Below, one piece after another: positions 58,686 to 64,000 of a stretch of 64,000 nt of DNA. Origin of the DNA: Eretmocerus hayati (taxonomy: Eukaryota > Arthropoda > Insecta > Hymenoptera > Aphelinidae); the NCBI GenBank assembly GCA_029851415.1, contig CM056744.1, positions 64,102,172-64,166,171 of the forward strand, read 5' to 3'. A program made the position numbers and the translations under genes. The notes beneath the pieces are model-generated. The model saw only the letters and a list, made by a program, of their open reading frames with translations. It ran no database searches and was not told where the DNA came from. How positions within the stretch are numbered: position 1 is the first letter of the stretch; every line of letters begins with the position of its first letter.

Positions 58686-60281
58686 TCCTTCCTAGATGAG
58701 ACTTTTGTGAACCAATTTTCACGAAGCGCGAAGAGATGATCCGCAATAGAATTAGTACGCGTGTGTTTGTCAATGGACCTCTAAAATATTTGTATGCATC
58801 TCAATTTTATTCAATCACACGGCATGATTGTTTTTCGACAATATTATATTATGGATAGTATAAGAATGAGACATGTTGCGCACATACATTTATCATGTAT
58901 CTTCAGAATTCGTTGTATGAAAGATGAACTGCGAAAAGGATATAAGAACTTGCAATGCACTCATCCGTAGCCGTCGGATACTCCGGCCCAGGGACGAGGC
59001 ATTGAGGAATTTCACAACGTGTCTACAAATTTGGACGATCGGGTTATTCGAAGCATTTCTTCGAGTTGATATTGTGTTCTAAAATGAGAGTTGGGGATGC
59101 ACAGTAACTCGTCCTCGGCCGTTGTAAGATACCCCGGTCCAAGGACGAGGCACTTCAGAATTTTGTGAGCCCTTGTATGAGAATGAGAATTTCATGTCTA
59201 ATTAGATACGCCTTTGAGAGTTTGATCATGATTCGATTGAAATATCGCCTGGTTAGCGAAAAAATCCCAAGAAACGCAACATTTTTGCCAAAAATTCGAG
59301 GTCATGGGGAAAACCCAACAAAATTGAATTCCCAGTAAAACTTGATGATGAGAATGGGAACAGAAGTAATTTCAGACGCATATCCAACGATCTTAAATTT
59401 GAGAAAAATCCCAGACAAATCAAAGAAAAACACCAGGAAAATTCCAGAGAAACCCTAGAGCAATCCCAAATAAATCCCAGAAGAATTGAAAAATTGTAAT
59501 TTGGCAATCCTAAAATTTCATAAACCCAGCAATCGAAAGAGACGTTTGGCGAATACAACCTCCAACATTTCATCGCGCAATCGTTGCAAAATCTTTACCA
59601 CTTATTCAAGGTCAATATTCTAAACTCATTCGAAATAGAAAAATATTCCTTATTGCTGATGGATCATAATCCCACAGCTGCAAATGATACAATTTCATTC
59701 CAGTACTTGATCAAGGCTATACATAGACATTTACACCAGTGTAATAATGATAAGCGAAGGAGAGAAAGTAATAGGTGACGATTGAAATACTCGTGCCCCC
59801 TTGCATTTGAATATTTTCATAAAATGAACCTTGCTCGGCAAATATATTTCAATCAATCTGAGGTGAAGGACCTCATTTGGATAATGATAGAACAATGGAA
59901 TATTATTTACGAACAATTTATTGTTAATAATTTTTGGAAAATGTTATTTTGGACATTTGTATAATTTTGTAAAGGGATATCGAACATGTTTGTAGTTACG
60001 ATTGATCAGATTGTGAAAAACTAGGATTAAGAGCATGAAACTATCTAAGTTGAAAAAAAACGATTATACCGAGGGAGAGATCGCGAAAAATATGTATATC
60101 CGCGATACACATGAACAACGACACTCTCGCTCTTCCACTATATCACACACACTAATACGTACAAGCACTCACACGAGCGAGCGCCACATATGAAGATTGT
60201 ACACCATGGCCAAGGCCATTTGAAAATTGTAACACATGGGTTATCGCATCGGGACGTTGCGAATCTCCGGCCAGGGACGCA
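58686..60281 (+). other. Non-coding 3' part of the LTR element with repeated CCGGCCCAGGGACG boxes
   Basis: No coding region. A box of about 60 bp containing CCGGCCCAGGGACGAGGCA (58981-58999) recurs at about 59104-59165 with changes, and a shorter version (CCGGCCAGGGACGCA) lies directly before the 3' LTR at 60267-60281, where a polypurine tract would be expected. Confidence 0.6.
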
Positions 60282-60624
60282 TGTGACGTGGTGAGTCTCG
60301 GGCCCCTTGCCCGCGCCTCACCCCGCCCCATAACGGTTCACCGGCGACGGTTCCGCGAACCGCGCAACACCCGTGCGCTGCTCGATGTCCGTTGCAGGTG
60401 CACCGTCAGCGTTTCTGACGGCGCATCGCGCCTTCCCCCTGAGGTACTAGTTTGCGGTGCGACCCGTCGTCGTGGACGACGAGCCGCGCAGCGGGCAGAC
60501 CGCTCCGACCAACCTTAACACTCACTTCACTCTCTCTCGAGCCCTCAAATTATCCTTCTGATTAAAAGTCCATCTATTACATATTTATTCGTGTTCCTTC
60601 CGGAAACCCGTTACCCACGTCACA
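60282..60624 (+). repeat. 3' LTR
   Basis: 343 bp, matching the 5' LTR with about seven substitutions and no length change that I can see. Followed by ACCT. Confidence 0.9.
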
Positions 60625-60779
60625 ACCTCAATGTTGAAAATATATTCTCGGCCATAATATCCTCAATGAGATCTCCTTGCAAAAGACTGTCTCGGCTGTC
60701 GATGAGATTAAATCTTGATGATAGTGAGGAAACTTGTTTACTGCGAGAAATAGTCGGGTTAAGTCATTAATAATCCAAA

Positions 60780-61290
60780 AAAATTTCAGTTTATACCGTT
60801 CTAACCCGGAAATTTTCGCCACCATTTTCCCGCTAGAATTGGTATAATAATTGGTGAATAATTCGTGTGAATAAGTCCATACTTTTTTAACGTTTTTCGA
60901 CCTTGAAAGTTGAAACTCATAGTTTCTCGACAGTTTTCATTTGAGATGGTAGAGATCCATAATATTGACTATTTCTCCTGATCTAAACTGATAAAAGTAA
61001 AATTTTTCAAAAAAAGTGGACTTATACCGTTCTGATCCGAGAAAAAATCGGAGAACTTTTCCGGATCAGAACGGTATAAGTCCATTTGTTATTGCAAAAT
61101 GAGATGTAAAAACCATGAAAAATTGAAAGTCATGGCGCCCCATGCAGAGACTGTCGTAAAGACACACTCATTACATCATAAATGAAGTATAATTACTAAT
61201 AATGATAATCCGAATTTTCTATATCACAAAAACTTTGAGGTGAATTTCTCAGAAATAGAAGAAATGGACTTACACCGTTCTGATCCGAAG
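60780..61290. repeat. Dispersed TATACCGTTCTGATCCG motifs with hairpin
   Basis: GGACTTATACCGTTCTGATC at about 61018-61037 is inverted at about 61064-61083, forming a stem of about 24 bp around a 20-base loop. Further copies lie near 60792 (TTTATACCGTTCTAACCCG) and 61264 (GACTTACACCGTTCTGATCC). Probably ends of an old TIR element family. Confidence 0.7.
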
Positions 61291-61654
61291 CCGCCCATAT
61301 ATAACAATAAAGTTTCAGTATTCTTTCTACCAAATATATACTTCTTGAACCCGATTAGAGATACGGAGAGGAGATATTGGTCTTGAAAAGTTGATTCTAC
61401 GGTCGGAGATGGTTTTATTGGGAATAAGAGTGAAAAACTCAGAAAAATCAATTCCCCAAAAACCCAACTCCTTTACTGGAGATCTGATATTTGAGGTGAA
61501 ATGTTGTCTTCAGTCAGGAAAAAATTATTTCAAAATCCGTTTCTCGCGTTCTAATGCCCCTTTTTGCTATTTTTACACATTTAATCTTCAGATACTTGGA
61601 AATTGTCTGTTTATAGCACATGCGCAGATGTTCAGATCCCCAAAACCAATTCCA

Positions 61655-61950
61655 TAATTAAGCTAAGAAAATTTCAATTTCCTTCAAATAGTGACCACTT
61701 GGCGAAGACAAACTCATCATTAAACTTGTAGCTGCATCGTATCAAAGATAAACCCTCATATACCGAGTGTGGCAAGCTGGCAGATGCCATCGGTCGGGAA
61801 TTTCCCTCATCGCTGTCCCCAGTGCCTCCGATCCACCACTTGATATAGTTAGCGAGATTCAGCGGTCATCTGGACCCTGTAGTTCTGGCTCAAGTGCATG
61901 AAATTGACTTTGCCAAGTGGTCATCTTGAAGGAAATTTCTTTGGCTTTCC
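61655..61950. repeat. Small diverged inverted repeat
   Basis: About 61676-61706 (with AGTGACCACTTGGCGAAG) pairs with about 61905-61935. The symmetry continues outward weakly (CCAATTCCATAATT against AATCGTATGG...). Likely remnant of a 300-bp foldback. Confidence 0.55.
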
Positions 61951-62168
61951 CATACGATTGGTTTCCGGAATTCAAATTCTTGCACATACGCAGGAGACAC
62001 GATTTCCAATCCCCGGAAAGAAAGATTTGTAAAGATTAACCAAGATGACTTCTTACAACGCAGAAAAAGTAATTCAGGACCAATTTTTTTAAAATAAAAC
62101 ATGCTTTTTACATCAAATATCACATATTTAAGGATCTACAAACTTGAGTTTCTGAATGACTATTTTTT

Positions 62169-62200
62169 TTCTTTCTCTCTCTCTCTCTCTCTCTCTCTCG
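62169..62200. repeat. CT microsatellite
   Basis: About 16 CT units in the region just upstream of the LINE-type ORF1. Confidence 0.9.
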
Positions 62201-62636
62201 GTGAGTGTTATTACACGCTTTCTTCAGTGCCTCTTTGTATCTCGCCACTTTTCCTGCCGCAAGGTGCCTCCGGGCTTCTCTTTTTCAGACTCTTGCACGC
62301 CAAATCTTGCAAGGATTCGTTGGATTCATATATCTCTGTGAATCTACTCATCCTGCAAGGAATTCACCTGACTTTTCATTAGCACGTCTTCGGATTTTGA
62401 GGTTAGATTGCACGCCGAATTGAGCCTGGTTCGCTGGATCCACCAACTTCTATCGTCAGACGCTAGATGGCAGAAGTCTCAAACAGATTCCTGCATTATC
62501 AACTTCAAGCCTGATTCACACGGGTTCCACCTTACGTGTTTTGCCCAAGTGAGCTGCCTGATCAACACCTGCATACTTCGACATCAGTGACAGCTGATTC
62601 GATTCTGTATTGCCGTATTGTTGCAATATCTTTACC

Positions 62637-63455
62637 ATGACACCAAATCCACTCACAGTGAGTTTTTCTCAACAAAATCAAGTAATTTCATGTGAATCGC
62701 GCGAATCTGATGCTAGTGTCGGGAGTGCTGATCATTTATGTGAAATGCCACCATATTTCAAAGTGTTTATATCTCATCTTGACGCTTGTCAAGAAAAACT
62801 TTTTGCGAAATTGAATGAAATTGAGATTAGGATGGAAAATCGAATAACTGCGCTTGAAAAAGATGTTTCAGAAATCCGTGATAAGCTTGTTCAGTTTTCT
62901 CATCAAACCACGTTAGTCGATTCAGCTGAAATTATTCTAACGGATATTCCTCGTAACATGAATCTTTCGAAAACAGAGATAGTAAGTAGAGTTCTTGATG
63001 CTATTGATGAGCCAGAGCTTCAAAATTCTGTGATAAATATAAGAGAATGGAAAGGTCCTAGTTTTCATAAGAAGTGTTCTTCAACTTCAAGCTTGAGTTT
63101 GACCTCTGAAAAAACCGGCAATGTAGACTCACTCCAAGCAATTGTTATTCAATTATCATCGACTATAGTCAGGGATAAAATTATTTCGAGTTCAGCTAAA
63201 TTGAGGAAGAAAACGATAAAAGATATTTTTGGCTATGAAAATGACTCTAAAATCACTTGCAGACCACTGTGGCCTAAAGAAGTGCATAACCTTTTCAAAA
63301 AAGCCCATTCTGTGAGTGTCAAATTGAAATACCAAAGTCCAGTGGTGAAAAATCTGATTGTATGCATGAGGCGTTCGAGGGATGGACCTCTTATACCTAT
63401 TTCCTCAGATCTTGAGCTCGATAATTTTGCAAACAGCGTATCGACAAACATTTGA
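62637..63455 (+). CDS. LINE-type ORF1 protein (RNA-binding chaperone)
   Basis: 272 residues from the ATG at 62637; the in-frame extension to 62610 has no ATG. ORF1 proteins coat LINE RNA. There is a coiled-coil-like segment with heptad pattern (NEIEIRMENRITALEKDVSEI), then a half resembling the RRM/C-terminal part of LINE ORF1p: ILTDIPRNMNLSKTEIVSRV, AIVIQLSSTIVRDKIISSS and a C-terminal VVKNLIVCMRRSRDGPLIPI strand pair. No CCHC knuckle is seen. The frame is intact. No ORF2 follows. Confidence 0.72.
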   Translation: MTPNPLTVSFSQQNQVISCESRESDASVGSADHLCEMPPYFKVFISHLDACQEKLFAKLNEIEIRMENRITALEKDVSEIRDKLVQFSHQTTLVDSAEIILTDIPRNMNLSKTEIVSRVLDAIDEPELQNSVINIREWKGPSFHKKCSSTSSLSLTSEKTGNVDSLQAIVIQLSSTIVRDKIISSSAKLRKKTIKDIFGYENDSKITCRPLWPKEVHNLFKKAHSVSVKLKYQSPVVKNLIVCMRRSRDGPLIPISSDLELDNFANSVSTNI

Positions 63456-63912
63456 CTCTGAACAGTATTTAAATCATTTCAAATCATTCACACCAATAAA
63501 TAAATTTTCACGAAGGCTATCTCAAGCTGCAACGTATGCTGAATGTTCACGAATTTCAATTTCAATATCTGCTCCACTAAAAACCTCAGTTTCATGCGCA
63601 CTCATAATAAAAATAAGATTATTGTTAACTGTTCTTGATCCTAACTTACTCACTGCACTGCATAACAAATCCAGTTTTGCTCTTCTCATTTTCTCTCATC
63701 TTTTCTCACTCAAGTATATCAAAGTGGCATTAATCGTAATTCAAATTATAATTCTTCGTATATGCTTAACATCACTGCAAAAATTAATAGCTATATTATA
63801 CTCATCAGACGAAACGACCTTCATACTCCTATATTGTATTTTATTATATATGTTAACTGAATATTTGCTAAATGTACCAGATAGGGTTATACCCCAAGGT
63901 ACCAAAAATAAA

Positions 63913-63940
63913 CCAATCTACAATCTACAATCTACAATCT
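63913..63940 (+). repeat. CAATCTA 7-bp tandem tail
   Basis: Three direct copies followed by a CT run. It marks the probable 3' end of the ORF1-only LINE. Bases 63941-64000 show nothing further. Confidence 0.8.
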
Positions 63941-64000
63941 CTCTCTTTAGCTCTATAAAACCACCCATGACCTCAGGATCAACTTCACAAGATCGATTCT

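Larger units (their letters stand above)
55667..60624 (+). mobile_element. LTR retrotransposon coding only for a Gag-like protein
   Basis: Two 343-bp LTRs (55667-56009, 60282-60624), each starting TGTGACGTGG and ending CCACGTCACA, flank 4.27 kb. ACCT directly precedes the left and follows the right LTR as a 4-bp target duplication. I count about seven LTR differences, so the insertion is fairly young. The interior has one long frame (56904-58685) and about 1.6 kb of non-coding sequence. No protease, reverse transcriptase, RNase H or integrase frame is found on either strand, so it must use enzymes in trans. The capsid pattern and 4-bp site fit the Ty3/gypsy side. Confidence 0.88.
62220..63940 (+). 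mobile_element. ORF1-only LINE-derived element
   Basis: ORF1 (62637-63455) is followed by only 485 bp of non-coding sequence ending in three CAATCTA units (63913-63940), the sort of short tandem tail that ends some LINEs. No endonuclease or reverse transcriptase is between. The 5' limit at about 62220 is a guess. This is either a half-LINE mobilised in trans or an internally deleted copy. Confidence 0.6.

Overview
The window looks like a gene-poor, AT-rich heterochromatin-like or accessory stretch of an animal nuclear genome, most likely an insect and possibly a hymenopteran (the lineage is inference). No cellular housekeeping gene, rRNA or functional tRNA was recognised. Almost everything identifiable is mobile DNA. 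There are intron signals, spliced viral-like genes, microsatellites and LINE, LTR and DNA transposons, so it is not prokaryotic.

Layout. 1-3700: a large foldback element whose core is a degenerate minisatellite built on GCGTACGC words. 3917-5584: a second foldback. 5585-8570: unassigned, with an AT microsatellite and a perfect 28-bp hairpin. 8571-12075: a 164-bp satellite split by a 5'-truncated, frameshifted LINE (8988-11730). 13096-14965: a TTAA-flanked foldback with pol III A/B-box sequence in both arms. 15243-18015: exon-like fragments with matching splice phases, interrupted by a Tc1-like element (15719-16514) and another TIR element (16542-17626). 18151-20157: a 250-bp duplication, a TTCGGTGGAA minisatellite and a Ty1/copia remnant with a probable LTR. 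20566-21000: a SINE-like repeat with tRNA-like head and CAGCTG tail, with a second copy at 54970-55420 on the minus strand. 22270-26023: a third foldback carrying a 1.3-kb insertion. 26040-27300: inverted minisatellite arrays. 29238-36071: a fourth foldback with a nested Tc1-like element. 38027-38853: a TIR element related to 32099-32650.

39524-54025 is the centrepiece: a 14.5-kb Polinton/Maverick-type element with a perfect 6-bp target duplication (CCTACT) and AG...CT termini. It is a giant palindrome: two arms of about 6.68 kb, apparently identical except in one CT tract, around a 1,149-bp unique centre. Each arm carries an unknown 280-residue gene and the 5' part of a spliced, protein-primed-type DNA polymerase B gene with an acidic N-terminal region. 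The polymerase is cut off at the centre in both arms, and integrase, capsid, ATPase and protease genes are absent. This looks like a snap-back (copy-back) derivative of a Polinton that kept two usable ends, a structure I do not know to be described for this group.

55667-60624 is a structurally complete LTR element (343-bp LTRs, 4-bp duplication ACCT) that codes only for a Gag-like protein. 62637-63940 is a LINE-type ORF1 followed directly by a 3' region ending in 7-bp repeats, without ORF2, like a half-LINE. The genes do not form a pathway. The common theme is non-autonomous, self-complementary elements that would need trans-acting enzymes and could, if transcribed, form long double-stranded RNA.
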